Positions 51,397 through 59,787 of a stretch of DNA of 64,000 nucleotides are shown here, piece by piece; within the stretch, counting starts at the first letter, position 1; every line of letters begins with the position of its first letter. This stretch comes from UBA11475 sp045593005 (lineage in GTDB: Bacteria > Bacillota > Clostridia > Christensenellales > Borkfalkiaceae). The stretch lies in the NCBI GenBank assembly GCA_045593005.1, contig JAZNVV010000038.1, positions 1-64,000 on the forward strand. The letters are read 5' to 3'. The translations under genes were made by a program, and so were the position numbers. The notes under the pieces were generated by a model. It was given only the letters and a program-made list of their open reading frames with translations, was not told the DNA's origin and searched no databases.

Positions 51397-52251
51397 TTAA
51401 AATAATGCTATTGTAATTGCAATCAACATAGAGGCAAAAATCAGACCGTCAACTCTGTCCAAAACACCACCATGTCCAGGCATAATATTACCCATATCTT
51501 TAACTCCTAAACGACGTTTTATGTAACTTTCGATAAGGTCGCCGATTTGAGTTAAAATTGAGCCTACTACGCCAAGCAATACAAATATTGTGATTACCCA
51601 ACCTTTTGCAATAGCCGTGTGTGGTGGAATTATAAAATACATTGCAACAGCAATCGCTATGCCACCTATTAACCCACCGATAGAGCCGGAAATTGTCTTG
51701 TTTGGGCTGACTTTTGGGATAAGTTTAGGGCCTTTAAGCGTAGAGCCAACAAGGTACGCAAAAGTGTCCGTTACAGGCGAAATTGTGAAAATTAACACAA
51801 GCGCTAAAAGAGAATTTGCGCCAAGTCTATTTGCAAGTAATAACGCAAGCATTAGCGTTTTAGGGTAAAAAGCCGACAAGAGTGTTTTCAAAAAAACGCC
51901 CTTCCCCTTTTTTGAAACAAGCACGATAATGCCGTTTACAACGATTTCGGCAAGAACAACGCTGTCCACCATAACTGCGCCGAAGAAATAATAAGCAGGC
52001 GTAATAAGCGCTGAAGAGAGCATTGTTATTATAAACAACAATCTATCTGCAGTATCGTTTTCCCACTTTAAGCCGTCATCTGACTTCTTTTTTAAGAAAA
52101 GTTTTGAAGATAATTCATACGTGCCCATAATCATTAAAAAAGCAGTATAAATATCAAAAAGCGCGATACTTACTAAACGCAAGAAGAAAAATCCTACCGT
52201 TATTGCAACAAAAATCGCGCCTGAAATTACTCTAACTAAAAATTTATTCAT
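51397..52251 (-). CDS. cdsA: Phosphatidate cytidylyltransferase (CDP-diacylglycerol synthase)
   Basis: 284 residues, about eight membrane helices. Makes CDP-diacylglycerol for phospholipid synthesis. The C-terminal signature SYIKRRLGVKDMGNIMPGHG followed by GVLDRVDG is complete. I start at the ATG at 52249-52251, preceded by GGGGGTG, rather than the TTG five codons upstream. It overlaps the uppS end by 8 nt. Confidence 0.96.
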   Translation of the reverse strand: MNKFLVRVISGAIFVAITVGFFFLRLVSIALFDIYTAFLMIMGTYELSSKLFLKKKSDDGLKWENDTADRLLFIITMLSSALITPAYYFFGAVMVDSVVLAEIVVNGIIVLVSKKGKGVFLKTLLSAFYPKTLMLALLLANRLGANSLLALVLIFTISPVTDTFAYLVGSTLKGPKLIPKVSPNKTISGSIGGLIGGIAIAVAMYFIIPPHTAIAKGWVITIFVLLGVVGSILTQIGDLIESYIKRRLGVKDMGNIMPGHGGVLDRVDGLIFASMLIAITIALF

Positions 52252-52990
52252 TCGTAACACCCCCAAAACGTCTATCGCGTTTTGAATAATCTTCTAAAGC
52301 CTTGTCAAACTGTTCTTCATCAAAATCGGGCCATAATACGTCTGTAAAATACAATTCCGAATAAGCCGATTGAAACATCATAAAATTAGAAAGGCGTTTT
52401 TCGCCACTTGTTCTAATAATCAATTCAGGGTCGCCTAGTCCTGCAGTGTAAAGGTTGTTTAAAATCCCTTCTTCCGTAACCTTTTCGCCTTTATCAATAA
52501 GCGCGTTGACAGCGTGAACTATCTCCTGCCTGCCACCGTAATTTATCATAAGGTTAAGGTTGAACTTATCACAATCTTTTGTGGCGTCAAGTGCCTTATT
52601 TATAACTTCTTTAGTATCAGAAGGAAGATTTTCTTTATCCCCTGAAATATAAAAACGCACGCCGTTATCGATAAGTTTATGAATATACCTATCGTAATAT
52701 TCGACAAGCAGGGAGAAAAGTTTATCAACTTCATCTTTAGGGCGATTCCAGTTTTCAGAAGAAAAAACGTATAGAGAAACGGTTTTAACACCCGACTTAA
52801 AAGCGTGTGAAACGACTCTACCGACGTTTTTTGCCCCGACTTTATGACCGTATTCCCTTGCCTTACCACGCAAGGTCGCCCACCTGCCGTTGCCGTCCAT
52901 TATTATACCGACGTGCTTTGGTATTTTTTGCGCCGAAACCGACTGTTTGGCGCTATCTTTTGTACCTGATTTTGTTTTCATAAAAAACAT
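52244..52990 (-). CDS. uppS: Isoprenyl (undecaprenyl) diphosphate synthase
   Basis: 248 residues, cis-prenyltransferase that makes the lipid carrier for cell-wall precursors. Contains HVGIIMDGNGRWATLRG with the catalytic Asp, SSENWNRPKDEV, and LIIRTSGEKRLSNFMMFQSA with the metal-binding Glu later. The N-terminus has about 20 extra residues. The first ATG overlaps the frr stop (TAATG); a second ATG three codons later is also possible, since neither has a strong ribosome binding site. Confidence 0.96.
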   Translation of the reverse strand: MFFMKTKSGTKDSAKQSVSAQKIPKHVGIIMDGNGRWATLRGKAREYGHKVGAKNVGRVVSHAFKSGVKTVSLYVFSSENWNRPKDEVDKLFSLLVEYYDRYIHKLIDNGVRFYISGDKENLPSDTKEVINKALDATKDCDKFNLNLMINYGGRQEIVHAVNALIDKGEKVTEEGILNNLYTAGLGDPELIIRTSGEKRLSNFMMFQSAYSELYFTDVLWPDFDEEQFDKALEDYSKRDRRFGGVTNE

Positions 52991-53565
52991 TAAACTGTTA
53001 ATACGTCCTTTTCCTTATCAGCAGCAACCTGTTCAACAGTTTCGATTGCTTTTGAAATTACTTTTTCTACTTCCTTTTCAGCAAGAGCGTGTTCGTCTTC
53101 GGAAAGTTCTTTATTAACCTTCATTTTCTTTAATGAATCCATTGCGTCACGGCGAATGTTTCTAACGGCAACTTTACTGTCTTCACAAAGTTTTTTAACT
53201 TGCTTAACAAGTTCCCTTCTTCTTTCTTCCGTTAAAATAGGGAAAACAAGACGGATAACCTTACCATTGTTAGCAGGCGTAATACCGATATTATCTGCAA
53301 GTAATTGTTTTTCGATAACTTTAAGCATAGATGCATCCCAAGGTGAAATAACCAAAGTTCTTGCATCTTCAACGCTGATATTGCCTACTTGATTGATAGG
53401 TGAAGGCGTGCCATAATAGTCAACGAGAACTCTGTCTAAAATATGTGGGTTTGCTCTGCCTGCTCTAATATTAGCATATTCGCTTTTTAATACGGAAATA
53501 GTCTTTTCAGTCTTTTCTTCCATATCCATCATAATAATTTCATATTGTTCGTTTTCAATAGCCAT
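52990..53565 (-). CDS. frr: Ribosome recycling factor
   Basis: 191 residues, two-domain L-shaped protein that splits post-termination ribosomes with EF-G. Contains SEYANIRAGRANPHILDRVL, VDYYGTPSPINQVGNISV and LTEERRRELVKQVKKLCED. AAGGAG precedes the ATG. It starts its own sub-operon, since a consensus promoter lies between pyrH and frr. Confidence 0.98.
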   Translation of the reverse strand: MAIENEQYEIIMMDMEEKTEKTISVLKSEYANIRAGRANPHILDRVLVDYYGTPSPINQVGNISVEDARTLVISPWDASMLKVIEKQLLADNIGITPANNGKVIRLVFPILTEERRRELVKQVKKLCEDSKVAVRNIRRDAMDSLKKMKVNKELSEDEHALAEKEVEKVISKAIETVEQVAADKEKDVLTV

Positions 53566-53636
53566 AACTATTCTCCTTAAAAGTAACTCCCAAAATCAAT
53601 AGTGGGTACACACGTATATTATTCACGTATATAATT

Positions 53637-53665
53637 ATTGTAATATTTTATTTAAAATAAGTCAA
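53637..53665 (-). promoter_or_regulatory. Internal promoter upstream of frr
   Basis: Minus strand: TTGACT (53660-53665), 17-nt spacer, TACAAT (53637-53642). Two CACGTATAT direct repeats 14 nt apart (about 53611-53633) lie at the predicted start and could be an operator. Confidence 0.7.
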
Positions 53666-53694
53666 TAGGCAAAATATTTTATGCCTAACTTGAT

Positions 53695-54405
53695 TTATTT
53701 CGTAATAAGCGTACCTATCTTTTCTCCCGAAACAGCACGCAACAACGCATCATCTTCATCAAGTCCAAACGCAAGTACAGGTATATTATTTTCCATACAC
53801 ATTGTAATTGCCGTCGTATCCATAGCCTTTAATCCCTTTGAAATAAACTCGATATAAGTAAGTTTATCGTATTTTTTAGCATTAGGGTTAGTTTTAGGAT
53901 CACTATCGTAAATACCATCAACGTTTTTAGCGAGAAGTAACACGTCGGCACCGATTTCAGCAGCACGGAGCGCAGCGCCAGTATCCGTTGAAAAGTATGG
54001 GTTACCCGTTCCACAAGCAAAAATAACTACCCTACCACGTTCAAGGTGTTTAAGTGCCTTTCTTAAAATATATGGTTCAGCAACTCTCGTTATAGTGAGC
54101 GCCGTTTGAACTCTCGTTTCAATGCCGTTTCTTTCCAAAGCGTCCTGCATAGCAAGAGAATTCATTACGGTTGCAAGCATACCCATATGGTCGGCAGCCG
54201 TTCTATCCATTTCAACACCTTGTCTACCACGCCAGAAATTGCCACCACCGATAATAATGCCTATTTCAACACCAAGGTCTTTGACCTTTTTAATCTGTTC
54301 GACAACGCCGTTAATAACTGCTTCGTTAATGCCCATACCACCTGCACCGGCAAGCGCTTCGCCTGAAAGTTTAATAATAACTCTTTTATACTTCGTATTA
54401 TACAT
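53695..54405 (-). CDS. pyrH: UMP kinase
   Basis: 236 residues, amino-acid-kinase fold. Contains KRVIIKLSGEALAG, GIIIGGGNFWRGRQG and FACGTGNPYFSTDTGAALRA. Start at the ATG at 54403-54405, with AGGAG 7 nt upstream; a frame extension of six codons upstream lacks a ribosome binding site. Between tsf and frr as in most bacteria, but with a terminator-like hairpin after tsf. Confidence 0.97.
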   Translation of the reverse strand: MYNTKYKRVIIKLSGEALAGAGGMGINEAVINGVVEQIKKVKDLGVEIGIIIGGGNFWRGRQGVEMDRTAADHMGMLATVMNSLAMQDALERNGIETRVQTALTITRVAEPYILRKALKHLERGRVVIFACGTGNPYFSTDTGAALRAAEIGADVLLLAKNVDGIYDSDPKTNPNAKKYDKLTYIEFISKGLKAMDTTAITMCMENNIPVLAFGLDEDDALLRAVSGEKIGTLITK

Positions 54406-54433
54406 AAATTCTCCTAAAAGCAAGTAAACCTAT

Positions 54434-54465
54434 AAAAAAGGGGCGCTAATTAAATTTTGCGTCCC
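54434..54465 (-). terminator. Terminator or attenuator between tsf and pyrH
   Basis: Minus strand stem GGG-CGC/GCG-CCC (one mismatch), 12-nt loop, then TTTTTT. It should reduce read-through from rpsB-tsf into pyrH. Confidence 0.7.
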
Positions 54466-54482
54466 TTCATTGTTTTTATTTA

Positions 54483-55346
54483 TTATTTCTTCATTTGTGC
54501 AGCAACTTCTGCAGCAAAGTCGTTGCTCTTCTTTTCTAAACCTTCACCCATTTCAAAACGTGTGAAACGAATAACTGTAGAACCTTCTTTTGCTAAAAGT
54601 TGAGCAACCGTTAAAGAAGGGTCTTTGATGAACGCTTGATTTAATACACAGTTTTCATCATAGTACTTCTTAACTTTACCTTCAACCATCTTTTCTTTAA
54701 CCATTTCAGGCTTGCTAGCAAGTTTTTCGTCGTTAGCAATTTGCGCTCTTAAAATTTCCTTTTCCTTTTCAATTACTTCTGCAGGAACTTCTTCAGGTTT
54801 AACGTAAGAAGGTTTTGCAGCAGCAATTTGAAGCGCTACGTCGTGGATTGTATCGTCGCTAACGCCGTTTTTACATTCAACGATAACGCCAATCTTGCCA
54901 CCCATATGAATATAACTATTAACTGCTTCGTCAGTTACGTATTTAACAAATCTTCTGATTTTAATGTTTTCGCCAATCTTTTGAATTGCTTCCGTAGTTC
55001 TTGCTTCGAATGCAGAAATAACTTCTTCAACTTCTTTAACGTCGTTTTCAAAAATATAGCCTGCAACTTCAGCAGCAAATGCACGGAAAAGGTCGCCCTT
55101 TGATACGAAGTCTGATTCGCAGTTAACTTCTACCATAACAGCCGTGTTGCCTTTAACTTCTGCATAGCAGATACCTTCAGATGCAATTCTACCAGCCTTT
55201 TTAGCAGCAGTTGCAATACCCTTTTCTCTTAAATAGTCAATAGCCTTTTCCATATCGCCGTCGTTAAGTTTTAACGCCTTTGAGCAGTCGGAAATGCCTG
55301 CGCCCGTTCTTTCTCTTAATACTTTAACGTCTTCCATTGTATACAT
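54483..55346 (-). CDS. tsf: Elongation factor Ts
   Basis: 287 residues; recycles EF-Tu. N-terminal UBA-like region has LRERTGAGISDCSKALK (the usual TGAGMMDCKKAL), and the core shows VEVNCESDFVSKGDLF. The dimerisation region is typical of full-length EF-Ts. Second gene of the rpsB operon. Confidence 0.98.
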   Translation of the reverse strand: MYTMEDVKVLRERTGAGISDCSKALKLNDGDMEKAIDYLREKGIATAAKKAGRIASEGICYAEVKGNTAVMVEVNCESDFVSKGDLFRAFAAEVAGYIFENDVKEVEEVISAFEARTTEAIQKIGENIKIRRFVKYVTDEAVNSYIHMGGKIGVIVECKNGVSDDTIHDVALQIAAAKPSYVKPEEVPAEVIEKEKEILRAQIANDEKLASKPEMVKEKMVEGKVKKYYDENCVLNQAFIKDPSLTVAQLLAKEGSTVIRFTRFEMGEGLEKKSNDFAAEVAAQMKK

Positions 55347-55382
55347 GGGTAAATTCCTCCAAACAAATATTATTTTGCTTAA

Positions 55383-56132
55383 TTATTCAGCGTCTGCGAT
55401 TTCTTCAACAGGTGCTTCTTCCTCACTAGCAACTTCTTCCATAGCAACGCCACCCTTTGCTTCGATAACTGCGTCGGCAATTACGCTTGCAATAAGTTTA
55501 ACTGCTCTAATAGCGTCATCATTACCAGGGATAACGTGGTCTACGTCGTCTGGGTTGCAGTTCGTATCCGTGATTGCTACGATAGGAATATTAAGCTTCT
55601 TTGCTTCTTTTACAGCGATATCTTCGTTTTCAGGGTCTACTATAAACATAACGCCAGGAAGACCTCTCATATCCTTAATACCACCAAGGTTGAGTTGAAG
55701 CTTATCTCTTTCTTCCTTTAATAAAGCAACTTCTTTTTTAGGAAGAAGATCAAATTCGCCACTCTTTTCCATAGCGTTTAATTTGTTGAGTCTGTCGATT
55801 CTTGTCTTGATTGTTTTGTAGTTTGTAAGCGTACCACCAAGCCATCTTGAGTTGATATAGAACATGCCACATCTTTCAGCTTCAGACTTGATTGCTTCTT
55901 GAGCCTGTTTCTTCGTACCAACGAAAAGTACTGACTTACCTTCCTTAACTGCGTCTACTACGAAAGGATATGCGTCCTTTTCAATAAGTTCAACAGTTTG
56001 TTCAAGGTTGATAATGTGAATACCGTTTCTTTCACCATAGATGTATCTCTTCATCTTTGGGTTCCATCTTCTGGTCTGGTGACCAAAATGCACGCCTGCT
56101 TCGAGTAATTGCTTCATAGAAATTACTGACAT
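55383..56132 (-). CDS. rpsB: 30S ribosomal protein S2
   Basis: 249 residues from the ATG at 56130-56132, where GGAGGT is 6 nt upstream. The frame runs 16 codons further without a ribosome binding site. Contains LLEAGVHFGHQTRRWNPKMK, RWLGGTLTNYKTIKTRI and PGNDDAIRAVKLIASVIADA. The C-terminal tail is acidic. First gene of rpsB-tsf, behind a structured leader of about 110 nt. Confidence 0.98.
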   Translation of the reverse strand: MSVISMKQLLEAGVHFGHQTRRWNPKMKRYIYGERNGIHIINLEQTVELIEKDAYPFVVDAVKEGKSVLFVGTKKQAQEAIKSEAERCGMFYINSRWLGGTLTNYKTIKTRIDRLNKLNAMEKSGEFDLLPKKEVALLKEERDKLQLNLGGIKDMRGLPGVMFIVDPENEDIAVKEAKKLNIPIVAITDTNCNPDDVDHVIPGNDDAIRAVKLIASVIADAVIEAKGGVAMEEVASEEEAPVEEIADAE

Positions 56133-56243
56133 AATAATACCTCCGTTAATCCTCCCCGAGTTCCGTTTGTCGGCAACCACGGTAATTAGAATAGATTTTT
56201 ACCGCACGATAGGCCGTGGAATTATTCGAGTGTGAATTTTTGC
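56133..56243 (-). ncRNA. Structured leader of rpsB
   Basis: Minus strand: CCACGG/CCGTGG closes a two-level stem that also pairs GCGGTAA with TTACCGT. It is followed by a GC-rich segment (CTCGGGGAGG) and the rpsB ribosome binding site. S2 autoregulation through its leader is known in other bacteria; the family of this leader is not identified here. Confidence 0.5.
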
Positions 56244-56249
56244 TTTCCT

Positions 56250-56278
56250 ATAATATCATAAACGAAGTTTAAAATCAA
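56250..56278 (-). promoter_or_regulatory. Sigma-A promoter of rpsB
   Basis: Minus strand: TTGATT (56273-56278), 17-nt spacer, TATTAT (56250-56255). Confidence 0.75.
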
Positions 56279-56347
56279 CTTTTTTTACACCTTTTTTCAC
56301 TTTGCACTACATTTTTTGTAAATTTTTTATTTTTTAAAATTTTTAGT

Positions 56348-56375
56348 TTGAGTAACGTAAAAAAAGATGTATAAT
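56348..56375 (+). promoter_or_regulatory. Sigma-A promoter of the alpha/beta hydrolase gene
   Basis: TTGAGT (56348-56353), 16-nt spacer, perfect TATAAT (56370-56375). AAGGAG follows. Confidence 0.7.
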
Positions 56376-56394
56376 CAGGTTAAGGAGATTTTGC

Positions 56395-57333
56395 ATGATT
56401 TTACGTATCGTTTTAATAGCATTTTTAGCCGTTTTAGCGCTAGCAATAGCCGTCTTTACATATTTTTTCTATTTTGCTTTTATAAGGAGCAAAAAACCGT
56501 ATGACATTGAAAAATCTTTATCAAAAGAAAATTCTCTTTTGCCATATAAGGAGTTGATAAACGAGGGGGTACGGTATTGCGAAAGTCAACCATACGAGCA
56601 TTTTTACACATATAGTTACGACGGCAAAAAATTGCACGCAAGACTATATAGAGCAACTAATTCGAAAGGAACTATAATACTTTTCCACGGATATAGGTCA
56701 ATAGGTGCAAGAGATTTTTCGGTAGTGGTTAAAGAGTATCAAGGATTAAACTTCAACGTATTAATGACCGATATGCGTGCTCACGGGCAAAGTGAAGGCA
56801 AAATTATTACCTACGGCGTAAAAGATAGATACGACGTGCTAACTTGGATAAACTTTGTAAAGGAAAATTTTAATAAGAACGAAAAAATTATTATCGACGG
56901 ACTTTCAATGGGCGCGTCAACCGTGCTTATGGCGTCAGCGCTAGACTTACCTGAAAACGTTAAAGGCATTATCGCCGATTGTGGGTTTACTTCCCCACGT
57001 GAAATCATAAATAAAGTAGGCAAAAGCAAATATAAAATTAACTGCAACTTTGCAACGGCAATATTAAACGTCTACTGTAAAATTTTTGGGAAGTTTTCAC
57101 TAAACGTTTCCACCGTAGACGCTGTAAAAAAATGTAAAATTCCTATATTATTTATACACGGCAAAAGCGATAATTTTGTCCCGTATGAAATGACGGTAAA
57201 AGCATACGAGAGCGCCACTTGTGAAAAAAGGATAGTCCTTGTTGACAACGCTGGACACGGCATTTCTTTTTTAATTGAAAGGGATAAAATTATTGCTGAA
57301 CTTGAAAATTTTTTACTGCCTAAAATTGACTAG
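56395..57333 (+). CDS. Membrane-anchored alpha/beta hydrolase
   Basis: 312 residues. One N-terminal membrane helix (about 1-25) anchors an alpha/beta-hydrolase domain. The oxyanion region is ILFHGYRSIGARDF, the nucleophile is Ser in DGLSMGAST, and the catalytic Asp and His are in HGKSDNFVP and NAGHGISF. The domain resembles BAAT/Hydrolase_4 enzymes related to Bacillus YqkD and the thioesterase/lipase group. Substrate unknown. It is transcribed alone, divergently from rpsB. Confidence 0.9.
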   Translation: MILRIVLIAFLAVLALAIAVFTYFFYFAFIRSKKPYDIEKSLSKENSLLPYKELINEGVRYCESQPYEHFYTYSYDGKKLHARLYRATNSKGTIILFHGYRSIGARDFSVVVKEYQGLNFNVLMTDMRAHGQSEGKIITYGVKDRYDVLTWINFVKENFNKNEKIIIDGLSMGASTVLMASALDLPENVKGIIADCGFTSPREIINKVGKSKYKINCNFATAILNVYCKIFGKFSLNVSTVDAVKKCKIPILFIHGKSDNFVPYEMTVKAYESATCEKRIVLVDNAGHGISFLIERDKIIAELENFLLPKID

Positions 57334-57381
57334 TTGTTTATTTTTGCTATGCAACGGTATTGTCAATACTAACCAAAAACA

Positions 57382-57408
57382 AAAAGCGCACCTTTTCGGT
57401 GCGCTTTT
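57382..57408. terminator. Bidirectional terminator
   Basis: Stem AAAAGCGCACC/GGTGCGCTTTT, loop TTTTC, between the convergent hydrolase and yrzB-like genes. Confidence 0.93.
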
Positions 57409-57419
57409 ATTATTTATTA

Positions 57420-57803
57420 TTAATTATGGTCGTGACAATGGCAATTTTCGTGGTCGCATTCACCGTCACAATCGCAATCGTCGTCGCCTTCCATTGCTTC
57501 AACAAAAGCGTTGTAAACTTCTTCTAAAAGTTTTTCGTCCGTGATAGGTAAAAGTTCTGAATCTTCTTCGTCCTCGCCAACAAGTTCGAATATAACAAGG
57601 CTTTCCATTTCAACACCGTCGATTTCTTCAGCAGGTTCGAAAGCAGCGTAAAGTTTATCGTTATAGTCAAGCGTGCCGATAAAGTAGAACTTTAACTTTC
57701 TGCCATCGTCGGCAATAAGTTCAACAATATCCTCCATTTCTTCAGATTCGCAAGAGCAGTTTTCTTCACCACAATCGCATACCTTTTTCTTTTCTTCCAT
57801 CAT
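57420..57803 (-). CDS. yrzB: DUF1292 protein (YrzB-like) with metal-binding-type ends
   Basis: 127 residues. The DUF1292/UPF0473 core (about 23-100: IVELIADDGRKLKFYFIGTL and EPAEEIDGVE) is standard, and the position after ruvX matches the yrrK-yrzB order in Bacillus. The family function is unknown. Unusual are the N-terminal Cys motif CDCGEENCSCE and a C-terminal Cys/His/Asp-rich tail (CDCDGECDHENCHCHDH), which look like metal-binding segments. AAGGAG precedes the ATG. Confidence 0.85.
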   Translation of the reverse strand: MMEEKKKVCDCGEENCSCESEEMEDIVELIADDGRKLKFYFIGTLDYNDKLYAAFEPAEEIDGVEMESLVIFELVGEDEEDSELLPITDEKLLEEVYNAFVEAMEGDDDCDCDGECDHENCHCHDHN

Positions 57804-57830
57804 AATTCTCCTTTTATATGAATTTATTTT

Positions 57831-58253
57831 TTATTTATTTTGATTTTTGCCCCGCAAAAAACCTTCTAAAATATATGTTGCAGCAAGCGCATCAACGTAT
57901 TTTTTACGCTTTTCTCTTGAATAATCCTCTTCAATAAGGGTACGGTGCGCTTCAATCGTCGTACAGCGCTCATCTGCAGTATATACCGGCATAGGCGTGG
58001 TTTCTTTTAACCTATCTATAAAATATTGCGCGCGCTGGGTTTGTATACTTTCGCTCCCGTCAAAGTTTACGGGAAGTCCACATACGATTGCCGTTATTCC
58101 CTTTTGTTTTGCGATATCCAACACGTATTGAAGGTCGGTTTTTAAATTTTTACGTTGATAGGTGTGAAGTGGCAAAGCATAACTGTTGAACGGATCGGAA
58201 ACGGCTATGCCTATCCTTTTATCACCTAAATCAAGGGACATATATCTTTCCAT
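57831..58253 (-). CDS. ruvX: Holliday-junction resolvase-like RuvX/YqgF
   Basis: 140 residues from the first ATG. RNase H-like fold: SLDLGDKRIGIAVSD, GLPVNFDGSES, DERCTTIEAHRTL and KKYVDALAATYIL (the VDxxAA site). YqgF proteins act in 16S rRNA 5'-end maturation and possibly junction resolution. Two starts are possible: the ATG at 58251-58253, one base after the predicted transcription start (near-leaderless), or the ATG at 58239-58241 with GGAAAG upstream, which gives the more usual N-terminus MSLDLG. First gene of ruvX-yrzB. Confidence 0.93.
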   Translation of the reverse strand: MERYMSLDLGDKRIGIAVSDPFNSYALPLHTYQRKNLKTDLQYVLDIAKQKGITAIVCGLPVNFDGSESIQTQRAQYFIDRLKETTPMPVYTADERCTTIEAHRTLIEEDYSREKRKKYVDALAATYILEGFLRGKNQNK

Positions 58254-58260
58254 TATTAAA

Positions 58261-58289
58261 AGTATAACATATTAAAAATGATTTTTCAA
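58261..58289 (-). promoter_or_regulatory. Sigma-A promoter of ruvX-yrzB
   Basis: Minus strand: TTGAAA (58284-58289), 17-nt spacer, TATACT (58261-58266), only 7 nt from the first ATG. Confidence 0.7.
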
Positions 58290-58296
58290 TAAAGTA

Positions 58297-58322
58297 GGGG
58301 GCGAAAATCAAAATTCGCCCCC
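58297..58322 (-). terminator. GC-rich terminator-like hairpin after the 58346 gene
   Basis: Perfect 9-bp stem GGGGGCGAA/TTCGCCCCC, 8-nt loop; weak T-run afterwards (TACTTTATT). Confidence 0.65.
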
Positions 58323-58345
58323 AAATGGTCAAAAATTTTTATTCA

Positions 58346-58528
58346 TTAACCTTTTTTGTTTGCAGATTGCGTTTTAGTTTTCGGTTTACCGTCCTTAAAC
58401 TCTTCAATCTTTTCCATTACCTGTTCTTGACCGTTAACAATGGCTTTGCGTGCTTTAAGTGAGTTTGCAACTACCATAGCGCCACCTAACGCGCCAAGTA
58501 ACATTCCAAGATAAAATTTATCGTTCAT
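58346..58528 (-). CDS. Small membrane protein (YtxH-like)
   Basis: 60 residues: one Gly-rich membrane helix (about 6-24, LGMLLGALGGAMVVA) and a basic, Lys-rich cytoplasmic tail. This shape resembles the YtxH family of small Gram-positive membrane proteins of unknown function, but the match is only by shape. A GGGGGG ribosome binding site lies 6 nt before the ATG. The leader contains a perfect GCAGG/CCTGC hairpin (58542-58555). It lies between the cysteine desulfurase gene and ruvX. Confidence 0.6.
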   Translation of the reverse strand: MNDKFYLGMLLGALGGAMVVANSLKARKAIVNGQEQVMEKIEEFKDGKPKTKTQSANKKG

Positions 58529-58584
58529 ACTATCCCCCCTTGCAGGTAACCCTGCCGTTATAGTATGCGCAAAAAATCATAAAT

Positions 58585-59736
58585 TTACCCTCTATTTCGT
58601 TGTAATTTTAAGACGCAATCACAAACGACTTTAATGGCATAATCGACGTCGCTTTCCGTATTATTTTTACCAAACGTAAAACGAACGGTTGATAAAGCGT
58701 CGTCTTTTGAAAGACCTATGCTTATAAGTGCGCGACTTGGCTCTATACTGCCTGCCGAACACGCTGAACCGTTCGACGCGCAAACGCCGTTTAGGTCAAG
58801 GTTGAATAAAAGTGCCTCCCCCGATATGCCGTTAAAAGTTACGTTACTGTTTGCATACAGCCTATTTTCTAAATTTCCATTAAATTTAATATCGGTTAGA
58901 TTTTCCTTTAATCCGTTTTCAAAACGGTCTTTAAGATTTTTTACGTACAAGTTATTTTTATCTGAATTTTTTAACGCTATATCAAGAGCTGTAGCCATTC
59001 CGACTATTCCTGCAACGTTTGTCGTTCCACCACGTTTAGCCCTTTCCTGATGCCCACCTGCAATATACGGCAGAAGTTTTACGCCGTTTTTTACGTAAAG
59101 AGCGCCTACGCCTTTCGGACCGTAAAATTTATGCGCGCTCATAGACAACATATCTACTTCCAAATCTTTAACGTCATAATTTATTACACCCGTCGTTTGA
59201 ACGGCGTCGGTAAAACATATTGCACCGACAGAGTGTGCGATTTTTGCAATCTCTTTGATAGGCTGAATAGTCCCAAATTCATTATTAGCCATCATACAGC
59301 CGACAAATATAGTGTCTTGTCTTACAATAGATTTTAAGTGAGCAAGGTCAACCGTGCCAAATTTGTCAACCTTCATATATTCGACTTCATATCCACCCTC
59401 TTTAAGTATAAGAGCGCTTTCATTTAAAGCAGGGTGTTCAATAGGGCTTATAATGATATGTTTACCCTTTTGCTCATACCCCTTCGCCACGCTATATATT
59501 GCCCAGTTATCGCCTTCCGTCCCACCTGAAGTAAAATAGATTTCATTAGGTTTTGCACCGATTAGACGGGCAACGGTATCGCGAGAATCGTCCACAGCCA
59601 TAACTGCACGTCTGCCAAAAGTATGCAAACTATTTGCGTTTCCAAAGTTGTCAGACAAAAATGGAATCATCTTTTCTATAACGTTTTTATCAATCGGAGT
59701 CGTCGCAGCGTGATCCAAATACACAATTTTTTCCAT
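58585..59736 (-). CDS. Cysteine desulfurase (NifS/IscS family)
   Basis: 383 residues. PLP enzyme that takes sulfur from cysteine for Fe-S clusters or tRNA thiolation. Shows YLDHAATTP, FTSGGTEGDNWAI, the PLP-binding Lys203 in SAHKFYGPKG, and the active Cys326 in NGSACSAGS. I start at ATG 59734-59736. The frame runs six codons further, but those lie over the promoter -10. No ribosome binding site is present, so the mRNA should be leaderless. Members of this group serve ThiI, MnmA or Fe-S assembly; ttcA is elsewhere in the window. No iscU follows. Confidence 0.93.
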   Translation of the reverse strand: MEKIVYLDHAATTPIDKNVIEKMIPFLSDNFGNANSLHTFGRRAVMAVDDSRDTVARLIGAKPNEIYFTSGGTEGDNWAIYSVAKGYEQKGKHIIISPIEHPALNESALILKEGGYEVEYMKVDKFGTVDLAHLKSIVRQDTIFVGCMMANNEFGTIQPIKEIAKIAHSVGAICFTDAVQTTGVINYDVKDLEVDMLSMSAHKFYGPKGVGALYVKNGVKLLPYIAGGHQERAKRGGTTNVAGIVGMATALDIALKNSDKNNLYVKNLKDRFENGLKENLTDIKFNGNLENRLYANSNVTFNGISGEALLFNLDLNGVCASNGSACSAGSIEPSRALISIGLSKDDALSTVRFTFGKNNTESDVDYAIKVVCDCVLKLQRNRG

Positions 59737-59742
59737 AGTTAA

Positions 59743-59771
59743 ATTGTATATCATTTTAATTGATTAGTCAA
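59743..59771 (-). promoter_or_regulatory. Promoter giving a leaderless cysteine desulfurase mRNA
   Basis: Minus strand: TTGACT (59766-59771), 17-nt spacer, TACAAT (59743-59748). Position +1 should be the A of the ATG at 59736. Confidence 0.7.
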
Positions 59772-59787
59772 TATATTTAGACATCTT

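Noticed and set aside
58529..58584. Sporulation sigma-G-type promoter (CATACTA) before the 58346 gene
   Set aside because: The -35 region does not match and a single -10-like heptamer is too little evidence.
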